Of a stretch of DNA of 64,000 nt, positions 39,452-51,162 are shown piece after piece. The notes under the pieces were generated by a model that did no database searches, had not been told where the DNA came from, and was given only the letters and a program-made list of their open reading frames with translations. Position 1 is the stretch's first letter, and each line of letters starts with the position of its first letter. Source of the stretch: Balanoglossus misakiensis (Eukaryota > Hemichordata); NCBI GenBank assembly GCA_040954595.2, contig CM082587.2:4030001-4094000 (forward strand), written 5' to 3'. The translations under genes and the position numbers were made by a program.

Positions 39452-41438
39452 ACCTCGCAAAGAGACAATGTAGATTGGTCTTTGGACTGCATTTTTTTCT
39501 TTCTATTTTGCTTGACACTGGTTTGCGCAGGGTGATTCTAAAGAAATCTGTGTGCGTGTATCTGTGCCACTGTGTCACTACCTCAAACCTTGAACTGCAA
39601 CAGCAGTTGATGAGGGGATAATTATATTTTATTACGGAAGCATTTACCCCCTCTCCCCCCCCCCCTTCCTAGTAGAACAGGCCATCTGTAATTACAATAC
39701 AATGGGGTCATTTCGCATAATGTAAATACATAGTTGTGCATAGTAAGGGTCTGTGTGTGTTTGGAACAATGGTCTCACTACAACGATTGTTCCGTGATAA
39801 CGCAACCACTTGGGAGAGAGAAACTTTGAATGGCCCTGCGTTCCCCTGCATCACTATTCCACGCAACTCACTTCCAGGGTCGAATTTTCCACATTTCCTG
39901 TCCTTATTTTGCTGAAGAGAATAATGTTTTATTCAGTTATTTTCTTTGTATATATCTGAGATTATTTGTAACAGGCTGCCTTATACCATGTTGTTTGCTA
40001 TTTGATGTTTTATCAAGTACTTGTGTATCTGTTTTGTGTGTGTGTGTGTGTGTACTGTCCCTAATTGTTCTAAAAGATGATTTTTAAAGTCAGTTTATCT
40101 TCAAATGATAGTACATTGCTGTTTCTTGCTACAGTTGCTTTGATTGCAGTGGGCTATTAAACAGATTTTGGATTTTATCATATTTCATTTGGTCATCAAG
40201 TGATATTTGTTAATGTAAGAAGAAATGTGCAACTCATGTGGGCAGTCATGCGAGTGTCACCTGTTGATTAGCAGCATTCATCCAAGGTTATCACTGGGGG
40301 AAAAACTGCTTGGATAGCTTTTTGAACATGTGTATGCAATTCAATGCATTTATCTCATGAATCGATATTTCCACAAAGAAAAGGACCCTTTTTATCTTTT
40401 CAGTAGACGTGTTGCACAGCTGGATGGATGTATACTTACGTCACTATCAAGCCTGTGATAATTTGCATACATAATAAGGTGTCAATCAAAAATAGGCTGG
40501 CTTGGTTCCCTAGTGTGTGTGTGTAAAACAAACTGATGAGTTTAAGAAGCATATGACATGTAAATACTATTTTCAAGTTTTAAGACTGTCTTGCATTTTA
40601 AATCCAGTTGAAGCTTTCGGAGGAGACTGGATCAGAAACTGGAACCCACAAAGTGTCATGCACAGTGGTCAATTTTTCTGACTCCCCTTTGACCCTTTGG
40701 TGACCAGAAAGTGGCGTGGTGTGCAACTTTATGAAGTCAACTTTTGTAAAAAATTCTTCGGTTACTTGATTGAAAAAAATAAAAATAAGACAGAACACTA
40801 GTATAGTATGTAGCCATTATAAACAAGTTCAGTTTAACGACAAGAAATTTAATTTATTTTACAGCTGCTGTATTTGCTATAAAATTTTCATGCTCAGCGG
40901 GAGTGAGTGAGCTTGCACAAAAATTGTACCCCTGAGATGTCTATATATATAAGAACATGGTGATTGTATTCCGTTTTGTAAAATTTATGACTTGGGTGTC
41001 AGTCCATTGCAATAAATTCTCAAGAGTTCAACTTGAGAAATTGCCTCCCAAATCTTGAAAATTATGTAACATTGCAGCACTATTGTACAGTGTACACTTG
41101 ATAGTCCAGTGGTATTTTTGTTTCAGTATGTCAACCAAAAGTAATAAACTTTCTTTTGTCACAACTTGTGCCTTGTCTCTATTTATCAGATGCAAAAGTA
41201 ACTTATTCAACAGAAATCCCGAAAAATGGCAGGTTTGTACACAGGTGTACAATAGAGTGTAAAAGCTACACATAGTGGCAGAGTGCGCCCTCGTTTTTAA
41301 AATAAGACATTACTTCGTTTGACGGATGTGGAGGACCGATTGTACTGAGCCAGTCGCACGCGGACGTCGGTTTAGCGTTTTGTGCCGTTTATATTCACTG
41401 CCATAAGTGTGCAATAATCAGATTCACTTGTCTTGAAG
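39452..41438 (+). other. GPR107 3' UTR and spacer to the microprotein gene
   Basis: It contains a C-run near 39654-39665, a (TG)n run at about 40035-40053, and polyadenylation candidates AATAAA at 41011-41016 and 41143-41148. The 5' UTR of the 41439 gene probably starts in the more GC-rich part after about 41320. Confidence 0.5.
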
Positions 41439-41609
41439 ATGGCAAAGGGGAAAAGACAGTGGCTGATCGACTTAGCAGACCAGATGCCCTCGTTTGAGGA
41501 CGTTTTTGATGAAACAACGTTTTACTGGACAGCTTTCTTTTTCACTCTGGCGACAATATTTGTCGCGTATCTTTTGTCAAAACGTGTTACGTTGAAGCCA
41601 GTTGACTAA
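41439..41609 (+). CDS. Small single-pass membrane protein (56 residues), unassigned
   Basis: ATG 41439 to TAA 41607-41609 encodes a basic start (MAKGKRQW), an acidic middle (MPSFEDVFDETTFYW), one strong hydrophobic helix at about residues 29-46 (FFFTLATIFVAYLL) and a short basic tail (SKRVTLKPVD). It is too short for ordinary ORF calling. Support comes from its coherent protein-like layout, an AAG-ATG-G start context and a consensus donor (ATATAG|GTAAGT, exon end 41627) 18 nt after the stop, too close to the stop to trigger nonsense-mediated decay. I cannot name the family; vertebrate SMIM-type proteins have this layout. It sits between GPR107 and NCS1. An alternative is a 5' leader ORF spliced toward NCS1. 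Confidence 0.6.
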   Translation: MAKGKRQWLIDLADQMPSFEDVFDETTFYWTAFFFTLATIFVAYLLSKRVTLKPVD

Positions 41610-42180
41610 GTATTGATTTGGATATAGGTAAGTGGCGGTTTAACGTTCATAAAGACTGTCCATCTATTAAGTGAAAGTCTGTCGAAAAAAATTCTCTGCT
41701 AACGCCAGTGTTCATATGCATAGCGGTCTTCCAGCTGACGGTGGCCATCTTGATTGTTTACCATATTGTTTACTTGTGGGTGACGTCATTGCATTTCGAC
41801 CGCTCCGCATCCTAGTGACTGGAGCCTGGTGAGTGGGTCCCGTACAAACTTCTGAAGTATTTGGAAGTATTCAAAAAAAGCCTAACCACAGAGTTAACTC
41901 GGAAAATTGGACTGTAATACATGTGCCGCAATGATTTTCATTTCCAACGGATAATTTTGCGGCCGGGTTTATTATCGCTCGCAACGATTACCCGAATCTA
42001 TTTTACCGTGGCGGATGTGCAATTTGTATTGCAGGTGTGACGTGCGTAGTACAACAGCGAACTCGTAGTGTTTAGTTTCTGTCAAGTGACCCCGTAAGGT
42101 TGTTTAAAAATCGGCACTTTCAAATTAGATTCCTTGTAGTTTTTTCGTTTATACGGCACCTGCACCAACTATTGTTCGGC
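41610..42180 (+). other. spacer and 5' region of NCS1
   Basis: Contains the intron start of the microprotein transcript (donor at 41628) and the NCS1 promoter/5' UTR. No clear TATA box was found. Confidence 0.4.
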
Positions 42181-44223
42181 ATGGGGAAGAAAAATAGCAA
42201 GTTGCGGCCCGAGGTCCTGTCCGAGTTGAGGGACAATACGTATTGTAAGTACCTATTATTTTCAAGTTCAACCAACTAAAAACTGCGTAGTGAAGGCGTT
42301 TCACAGTGTCGTAATCTAGTTTCTGTGTGGTATTCTAACTTGTCTGCACAAATGGCATGTAACTTATCTCTTGTCTCTTTCTTCACAGTTTCAGAGAAGG
42401 AACTCACGCAGTGGTGAGTGTCATTTTAAAACTAATACAGCTGATTCAAGAATGTGTGAACTAGCACTTAGCAAGTATAGCTGTACACATACATATGCAT
42501 ATAACGGGTTGTGACCCAGCCCCCAATATCGTGACCTTTCACCTCAGAAACGCATTTGCGTAGGCGTCCGTTGTTCTCTATGGCAACAGGAGCGCCACGG
42601 GTCATCCAGCAGTGTGTATTGCATTTCTTCAAATCATGCTCGCAAAAAAATGCATTCCGTGAAGGTCATTTACAGCATTGATATATGGTAACATGTCCGC
42701 TGTGATTGACAGTGAAAACCAGTTGGAGATTTCCTGTCATCACTGGTTGCGGGTATGCAGGGAGTCTTTGTTGTGTAGTTCATATTATAATGCTAATCTC
42801 GGCCCTGTGTTAGGTGAAGGTTTTAAGTCAGCTCAAAATAACCAGTGTGGACATGCTAATAATTACACCAGCCCAAATGTTCGAGTGTAGTCTACAGAGA
42901 TATTTTAACTGTTTGGAAAGCAAATGAGCAAGTCAAGATCTTAACAAGAACTTTTTTTCCATTAACAGGTATAGGGGATTCATGAAGGACTGTCCTAGTG
43001 GTTCACTGAGTCGAGATGTAAGTTGATTTGTGTTTTGTATTTTGTAGAATATTAATTATTTCCAGTGTCTTCTGTGTTGTGTATCTACTGCACTTTCTTG
43101 TTCAAATGCTGTAAGTTTAAAGTTTAAATTTAAGAGAGATTATGATGCAAGTAAGTCATGTTTTTCTTTCTGTTCTTGCAGGAATTTGTCAAAATCTATA
43201 AGCAGTTCTTCCCCTTCGGTGATCCAACGAAGTTTGCGACTTTTGTGTTTGATGTTTTTGATGAAAATAAGGTATGTGGTGGTTACATAATGTTTTATGT
43301 GTTGGATCAGAAAAAAACTCAAATATGGAATTTTCAGTCAAACAGTAATGTTGCCCATTATGCATGTACCAATAACACAATGCGGTCTTCTCTTGTTCCA
43401 TTCTCAGGACGGTTTAATAGAATTTGGTGAATTTATCCGGGCGCTTTCAGTGACGTCGAGGGGGAACCTTGATGAAAAATTAGATTGTAAGTTGAATTGG
43501 ATAGTTGTACTTTGCATTGCCTGTGTTTGACATGCTTTTTGCCGTATTGACTAAACTGAGGTGGAAGCATTGTTCACATGCTGGCATTGTGTGAATGGTG
43601 CTTCACAGTCAGGAGTGTCGAAAATACCTGGCACCCAGCAAATACAAACTAGCGAAAATTCCTGAGCGAAAAGAATTTGCAATCATTGTTTCTGTGATAT
43701 GCACTGTGACGATATGATGCAGCTAGTTTTGTGTTTGAGTGTTGTATACCATTAGATTGGTTTGAGTGAAAAAATATACACTAATGCATTGATTTACTGA
43801 TTTTGTGTCGCAGGGGCATTCAGGCTGTATGATCTAGACAATGATGGATTTATCACCAGGGAAGAAATGTTAGAAATTGTAGATGCAATTTATAAAATGG
43901 TTGGAAATATGGTGAAGTTACCAGAAGAGGAAAACACTCCAGAGAAAAGAGTCAACAAAATTTTTGCTATCATGGACAAGGTTGGTGGTGAACAGTTAAT
44001 ATTCAAATATCCCCTGTGAAGCAGAGTTTGTCAAAATCTGAAATTTATACACCCTCTGTGAATATTTTTTTTATCTCTAAAGAACATCTTGATATTTACA
44101 ATAAACTCCATGTTGTCCTTTCAGAATAAAAATAATAGGATCACAAAGGAGGAATTCCAAGATGGCTCCAAAGCAGACCCTTCCATAGTACAAGCTCTTT
44201 CCCTCTACGATGGTCTTGTGTGA
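42181..44223 (+). CDS. NCS1: Neuronal calcium sensor 1 (frequenin)
   Basis: There are seven exons: 42181-42244, 42389-42413, 42969-43017, 43182-43271, 43408-43486, 43814-43980 and 44125-44223. They encode 190 residues, exactly the length of vertebrate NCS1. MGKKNSKL is the N-myristoylation signal. EF-hand 1 is degenerate (CPSG at 38-41), as in the whole family. The calcium-binding loops are EF2 [12 protein letters not shown] (73-84), EF3 [12 protein letters not shown] (109-120) and EF4 [12 protein letters not shown] (157-168). The C-terminus ends YDGLV. It is a myristoylated calcium sensor acting on PI4-kinase, GPCR kinases and channels at synaptic and Golgi membranes (family knowledge). Exon 2 is only 25 nt, so gene finders could miss it. 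Confidence 0.97.
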
Positions 44224-45609
44224 GTACTGGGAACCTTTCACTAAGACATTGGAACAATTAAGTCAGCTGAGACAGGGCATGGATCATTTACATGCTTGCC
44301 CAGTGAAATCTCCTCTGCTCATTGGTGTATTGAGTTTGAACAATAGTTGGAACTTTGCCCAAACTCGGCTTGCCAAAGTTTATTTTTCAATCATCCCTGT
44401 CTAAGCAATGATTTCAGACCAATAAGGACGGCAGATGGAAGTGACATCAACTTGCGCGGAAATGTCCAGTGAAATACAAGTGCACTCAGTAGAGTGTCAG
44501 ACCAGTCAGTACTGTCTGGTATCTCAACATAACATGTATGTATATATTTGAAATATTCAAAAGGCAACCATGCAACTTCTGTAATCATGCTTCAAGAACA
44601 AATCTTTGAACTCTGATCCCCCTCCAGATGTATAACCAGATATAAATTCTTTGGTATAGTGATCAAGGCAGGATAGATACCTCAGCACTTTTAAAATTTT
44701 TGGTTTGCAGTTTGCTATGATTCAATGTTCCCCCTGTGTATTACAGTGTTCCTATTTAAGTATTTAGTAGACTTCTAGAATAGCTGATGCATATTTATTA
44801 TTTATTCCATATCACTATTAAAATTGTTTTACTTTCATTATTTTTCAAACTTTATTTTTTATAGTTCATTGTGAAGAGACATTTGAATCACGGCTGAAAT
44901 ATGTTATGCGCATATTGTAATTTATTTGTATGTAGTAAAACCATGTGTTGCTTTTTTCCAATTGGTCATGTGACGTGGACAACCAATAAGAGGAGTTTTT
45001 GCAAATGATATGCAAATAAGCCTGCTTGCGGCCATGTTTAATATTCTGAATACACATGTCTATGGATTTATGTCTGAGGTTTTGTTTGTACTATGGTGCA
45101 TCCGTAATTCCAGATTTCAGCTATAATCAAGGTTTACTTGAAAGTATATCCATCAAACTTCAGTTTTATATTTCTTTAAATCAAGTGGAATAAACTCAGA
45201 TCTACTAATTAATCGTTTTGCGCGTTGTCTGACTGCTTGCAGTTCTCGAAACATGCAAGAAGGCGCCCTCAAAGAAGACTGCTGGAGTTGATAAATGTAG
45301 TGCAAACACTAAGTGCAAACGTAAGTAGCATAGCCTTTCGAGATGGACGTTGGTGGCGTAAGTTGTAGCCTCAACAGAAAACCACATACCTGAAATAGGG
45401 AGTGATCGATACCTCTAAATAGGCTCTGTGAAACAGCATCTGTAAAATGGGAAAAATTTAACTTTTTTGGCTGTGTAACGCAGTAACATCTAGTATAAAA
45501 CATATCAGGGCAGAGCGGGTCTGCTAGTGGTAGACGCGAATTTATCAGTTGGAGTATCGTGTAAGATGCGATTGATCTTGAAAAGGAAAACAGGTCCAGC
45601 ACATCTACA
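44224..45609 (+). other. NCS1 3' UTR and spacer
   Basis: AT-rich sequence downstream of the NCS1 stop, with several AATAAA/ATTAAA-like signals. No other gene is seen before the tRNA. Confidence 0.45.
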
Positions 45610-45691
45610 GCTGCGATGGCCGAGTGGTTAAGGCGTTGGACTTGAAATCCAATGGGGTCTCCCCGCGTAGGTTCAAATCCTGCTCGCAGCG
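45610..45691 (+). tRNA. tRNA-Ser (anticodon UGA)
   Basis: 82 nt. The acceptor stem GCTGCGA (45610-45616) pairs with TCGCAGC (45684-45690), followed by discriminator G. The D arm contains the A-box TGGCCGAGTGG. The anticodon stem TTGGA/TCCAA encloses the loop CTTGAAA, with anticodon TGA. There is a long class II variable arm (GGGGTCTCCCC), and the T arm contains the B-box GGTTCAAATCC. There is no intron. It is close to the vertebrate tRNA-Ser(UGA) sequence and appears intact; CCA is not encoded, as expected in animals. Confidence 0.97.
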
Positions 45692-47605
45692 ACTTTAATA
45701 TTTTTGAATTGTTCTTTTTGTAGAAATTGGTCCCCTTTGCCACCTCCCAAAACATCGACCACACCAAAGTTACACAATAAGCTGACTGTAAACCCAACAT
45801 TTCCAAAAGGAAGATTCATCCGTAATTGCAACTGAAATGTGGTGGTCTCATTTGAATAACTAACATAAACCGCCAGTGGTCGGACGAACCCCAAGTCTCG
45901 CCGAATAACGGGACAAAACATCCGTGAACTTCCTCTCAGTGACAGCCCGAAAACAATTTGGCGCTCAATCGGAGAGTACTTAACAGGAAATTTACATTAC
46001 TTCGCCATTAGGGTAAATTTCCCCCCTGCCCATAGCCATCCAAGCATACCGCTGACTCACTAAAACGCCGTAATTTCTTTGAACCCTTAATCCTGCTTGA
46101 CGGTTTGCCATTATTGAGTGTTGCGTGTTTTCTTTGTAAAGAAGCGAGCTGCTCCGTTTGCGGTGGAAAATGGGATGGATTTCACAAAGTGGGCCCCTGA
46201 AGAGACGACGGGCGCGAAAGTCACGGCTCCGGCGGCATAAACCGTAGACAAGCAATCGAGCAAAAACGAAACTGACAAACTGTTTAAAGTAGAAATGTTC
46301 TATTTCAGTAATGCAATTTGTCCATTTAGTTTTACTTTATTAAAACGGTAATGTACTGGAAGATGGAGAAGGGGTATTGACTCCGGTAAATGGAATGTAC
46401 TACAGTGGCGGCTTAAGTCGCCCATTTCTTAATCGAGTTGGGCAGTGTAGTACTCCGTGCTTTATTTCACATGACACGCGAACTGAGACGCCATTGTGTG
46501 CGTGCAATTACAAGCCAGTCACCATTCAGGGGCTGCGGGAGAAATAATGCTCGTTCTCGCAAAACTGGTTAATTCCGACCGGGTGGTTTTCCATTGAAAT
46601 TTACCCGGGCTGAACTAATCCAATTAGACCGCGTTGCTTCACGGTATTTACGCAGCGAGATCATAACACATTGCTTTAAAACCGTATCAATTATTCTCAT
46701 GTACACCAATTGAGCGCGGGACTGACGCAAAGCAGGCGCGGACGCGGCGGGCGCGCTCTCAGTCGCCCCTGTCGACCAGCGACGTCGACACAGGCCTGCA
46801 CGCATATGCGCTGAGCGAAAAATGCGAGTGGTATTTTTTTTCGGCGACAGCTGGTAAGGCGTTCGAACTTGCCCGGGTACGATTTCTTCCAGGCAGGCGA
46901 TGCCGCTAGCATGTAAATACAATTTCTGTGCTTTGTTAGCCTGCCTAAAAAATCTCATCCATAGTAAATTTGATCTGCGCAACATCATGAAGCCTCAAAA
47001 CACACGCTAAGCAAACAGACGCACACAATAGCTCGCCCAAACCCACCACTGGTTGGTGTTTGTTTTGCCGACAATTTCGATAATTAATTGCCTGAAACCA
47101 AATTTGTCATCACGCAATTTTCGCCAGTTAACAACGGGGAAATCCGTTTTATTTTCGCCCCCGAGGCTCGCCGATACCAAGAGCAGAAAATCATCTTTCC
47201 AAAACGGAAGATTTCTTTGACCCCTAATTTTTTTCCTGGTGAATTTGTCCGCAAGGAAGTGCACCATTTAGGCTAATCACGTGACCACAGGGCGATAAGT
47301 ACCTCTGGTGGGCTCCCCTAAAATAATTGGTCGTAATTTTGTAATAATACATTCCGGGGAAAATTTATGAATTCGTCCCCTGTTCGCCAGAATCTTAACT
47401 AAACTAACGGGCAATTCAATAAACTAACCAGTTAAAAGTCTTTATGAGGCGTCATGTTTTCTTTGACAGCCATACTCTACAACATTTAGTTTTTTCGCCA
47501 AGTTATAACAGTTTTGAACCGCTTGTACAGCTTTATATTACAGGCAGGATAAAATCATTATGTAAGATATATGTTCGAAACTATATGAATTAAAGTTATG
47601 TAGCA

Positions 47606-47690
47606 CTCTGTGATCAACGAGTTGAAACTAGAGCTTTCGGGAACATGTAGTCCCCTTCTTCAGATGCACACGTGGAATGAACAGAGAAAC
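47606..47690 (-). mobile_element. Retroelement 3' tail remnant (Penelope-like?)
   Basis: On the minus strand the sequence reads SEEGDYMFPKALVST before a stop. As I remember them, similar tails follow the GIY-YIG domain of Penelope-like elements in invertebrates. No endonuclease or RT is preserved next to it. Low certainty. Confidence 0.3.
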
Positions 47691-48370
47691 AGAGAATCAT
47701 GGGGTATTCAAAGTAGGAAATACTATGTGCAGGACCAGGTGCATCAGAAAACAAAAGAAGGGTTGGGTGTGAAAATTGAACAATGGAAATGTTAATGAGA
47801 ATGCAAATGTGTAAATGGGGTAGAAAACTGACAGTTATTTGTAGTGTGACATAAAACCGTAGTCCCGATTGTGTGGAGTGACCGTGGTCCCATGTACATG
47901 TATTGGTCAGATCATTGTTTGAAGCGACTTGTTGTTCCTTGTTCAAGTTTTTCTACAGCAGAGATTCAGCTGAGCTGTCTACACATCGGCGTCTGACTGG
48001 GAAAAAAACACATCACCATTTGTTTCGATTTACAACATACGCACTGATAGTTCCCGTGGTAGAATTATGATTACGCGAATTTATCTTTATCTTCCCCGAT
48101 GGTATCATGTTACACAAAGAAAGCCGTCTAAACGTCTCCTACCGTCCGAGTTTGACACCACTTTCAAATTAATACCAAAAATGAGTATCCCGCTTACGTC
48201 GAAATCCCCAAGGGGATTGCGGTGATGAAGAAAACTTGAGTTTTACCAACAGTGGAGGAAAGACAAAACGTGTCGTACCGTGGATAGTGTATGCAGTATG
48301 GGGTCCTCATTGAATGATCCACTGACGGTCTGTGTGTCTGTCTGTATCTGTCTCTAAGTACACGCCTCAC

Positions 48371-48428
48371 TATCTCTGTCTCCCTCTTTCCCTTCCTCTC
48401 TCTCCCCTCTCTCTCCCTTTCTCTCTCA
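48371..48428 (+). repeat. CT-rich simple repeat
   Basis: An imperfect (CT)n/(CCTT)n polypyrimidine tract of about 58 bases. Confidence 0.85.
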
Positions 48429-49937
48429 AATTCAATTTTTTTTGCAAGAACGGGAAACAGATCAATTTATATCGAAAGCAAAGGTAATATTATGGCAGGA
48501 AACAACACTTAAAAGTTGATAAATTCCATCAAAAATCAGATATCGGACAATAACGCCAATGATTAAAATGGTTCCCATCTTTTTATATATATAAAAAAAT
48601 GTTGAATATCGCCTGAGGCACGAATTTATTAGAGACGCTTAATTTGGGAAGTACACTTAACGGGCAATAGAAATTACTATGATGAAAGAGGCATCCGTAT
48701 TGCAGGTAACACAAAGGGCACGTTTATAATTTGAACATGGAAATAGATGGCAAAAGTGCATGGAAGTAATTATTGCTGAAGAATTCACTGATAGATAGAC
48801 TCTGTCACCAAATTGGACACTTTAATGATGGCTGTCCTGTTTCATCGGTCGTTGCGCGTGGAAAGGCTTCCTTGAAGGTGAAGGGTAAATACCGGGCACC
48901 TCTTTCCAAACGAGCCGCACTCACTCCGCGCGAACGGCCATAAATCCACCCTCGTTTGACGCAACCCCGCACAATTATTTGAGATTAACTTTTAAATATA
49001 AAAGGGGTGAAGTAGACGTGTTATTATCATCGCATATAACTGCCGAGGTGTCCGTGTCACGTGTTCACCGCTGATTTACTACAATTTGCAACGTGACGTC
49101 ACAGCCGTGCGCACAAATTGTTTTCAGCTAATATCTGCTCCACTCTATGGTGTTTAAAATCGGGCAACATTGCCTCTTTCTAACGAAACACGAAAATATT
49201 TGCAATGTTAAATACAAAGGTACAGCTTGCTACGCGTGTACGGTTATTGGTCATTCTGTGCCAGACAATACTTTTTCTCGCCTAAGACTTTGACAGAATA
49301 TTCTGATCTTTCGCTCTAGATTGTATTTTGTTGTTTTCTAAGTGACCATGAACAGGATACCAGAGAGTGTCAAAAATCAGGGAGTGGACTATGTAGTATA
49401 ATCATGGCATTTTACTACGTATGGCTCTGTTTCTATGGAGTCACCCAGACATTTAACATAATTACACGTCCTGCACACGCGCGCATCCTCCAGTAACACA
49501 ATTCCCGGCCTGTCGGGGCGATTAATTGACCACGACGGCTGGTATTTGCCAGACGTGTGGAGCAGAAAGCACGATCCCTCCCTAACAATTACACAATGGC
49601 TCTGACGCTGAATTAAAGCTTTTCTTGGTTTATTGGTGGAAATGGTCGAGGAAATTAGATTTAGACGCACTCTTATCAGACATTCAAAGCGTAATAAATT
49701 TCACTGTATACACACGTCGTTTTTACAACCCATACAGCATATTAAGTAATATGACATGCACATTTGGGCCTATATGCGGATTGGGGTACACATGCATTGC
49801 CGTATGCGGAGGTTGGAGTGTTGGTGGTGGGTTGGGGTGTGGAAACATCCGATAGACGCGACGCACAGGTAGGTATGATGCGCGCCGCCATGAGTGGAGT
49901 AAACAAATCACAGTCACGCAGAAGAATGCAGAGGCGG

Positions 49938-49975
49938 GGACAGACAGACAGACAGACAAACAGACTGACAGGCAG
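49938..49975 (+). repeat. (CAGA)n simple repeat
   Basis: Short imperfect CAGA/CTGA/GGCA tetranucleotide run. Confidence 0.85.
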
Positions 49976-51062
49976 ACGGAATGATAGTCAGAAAGACAAA
50001 GAAACAAACAATGTCGGGATAACAGGAGCGATAATTTAGTGACCTGTCACGCTGTACAGACGAGAATGTACAGGGAGAAAAAACATCCAATTTACCGAAG
50101 AAATGAATCTTCTGAAGACAGCTATAAGATGACAGGGGCTAAAAGTTCCTATTAAGGTACATCTATTTTGTTAGTCGGTTGCTCGGCAGATTTTGATAGT
50201 ACAGTGCGAGCTAAAAGAGGCGAAGATCGATGTTGATGATAGGATTCTTTCAACGACATCGTTTCGAGATAGTACTTTGATTTATTAGCGTTATTCAGCA
50301 AATCAATCTCTGTAATCTCTCGAAAAAAAGTTTTAAGGTGGTCGATACTTCTCTGCTAGCCTGATCTCGCAAATATGGGCAGGCTCACTTTGACCACTTT
50401 ATCCCCGATTACCTCGAAGCAATAGGGCTCGAATTCCAAATCTCTGTATCGTTTTCTAATAATTTTAATATTCAGCTATTTTGAAGACCCATTAAAACAC
50501 TTTAATCTAAACATTTCATATTTTATTTAATTTACGATTTCCAGGTTAATTGTCTATAATTTTTCGCGCGACCGGGGTATACCCGCCACCACAGAAATCA
50601 TTCGTTATCAACACACATTACAGAGTGTTCGTCAAACGGTGACCTTTTCTGCTTAGCATTCTTACAGTGTATCCCCCGGGGAGAACCAGCTAGGAAATGA
50701 ACACTTAAAAGAATACATGAAATGTGACATAACAACACTGGAGCGTTTAATCACTTACAAGAAATCGTTCTCGATTGGCTAAACTCACCGAGACGTGTAA
50801 GCCGTTTACGAAACTGTAGGCGCCCTGCAAGTGTTTTTGACTGTTTTTTTTTCTGGTTTATGAAAAGGATGACCCTTCAACCAATCTTACAAATTATATT
50901 ACTTAGAAGAAAATAAGGGGTTATTCGTTCCGGCATATACGGCAATAGCAAAATATTTTACTTATAAATGCAAGGATGTAAATGTAGGTATATATGAGTA
51001 TAATTTATATAGATACATACTGACAAACACATCATACACATGGGTCAACCGTCAGTAAAAGC

Positions 51063-51162
51063 CTGGTTCTAAGGACCAAAAAATGTCCGTTAGCACCACG
51101 ATCAGCAAGAGCGTGGTTCATGGGACAAAACATTGTTGGTGAGCACCACGATCAGCAAGAGC
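51063..51162 (+). repeat. 50-bp tandem dimer at the satellite edge
   Basis: Two diverged 50-bp units (51063-51112 and 51113-51162) share GCACCACGATCAGCAAGAGC at the same position (51093-51112 and 51143-51162). They directly precede the first, diverged 87-bp satellite unit. Confidence 0.8.

Larger units (their letters stand above)
45692..51062. other. gene-poor region with no recognised coding sequence
   Basis: I found no exon with protein-like composition or splice signals. It contains a retroelement tail remnant (about 47606-47690), a CT-rich tract (48371-48428) and a CAGA run (49938-49975). The GC-rich patch at about 46700-46800 could be regulatory. Short ORFs here lack support. Confidence 0.45.

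Noticed and set aside
45309-45806. 165-codon minus-strand ORF spanning the tRNA
   Set aside because: It reads through the tRNA-Ser gene on the opposite strand and shows no domain or conservation cue.
46569-46988. 139-codon minus ORF in a GC-richer patch
   Set aside because: Composition is arginine-rich from GC content, without domain, signal or splice support.
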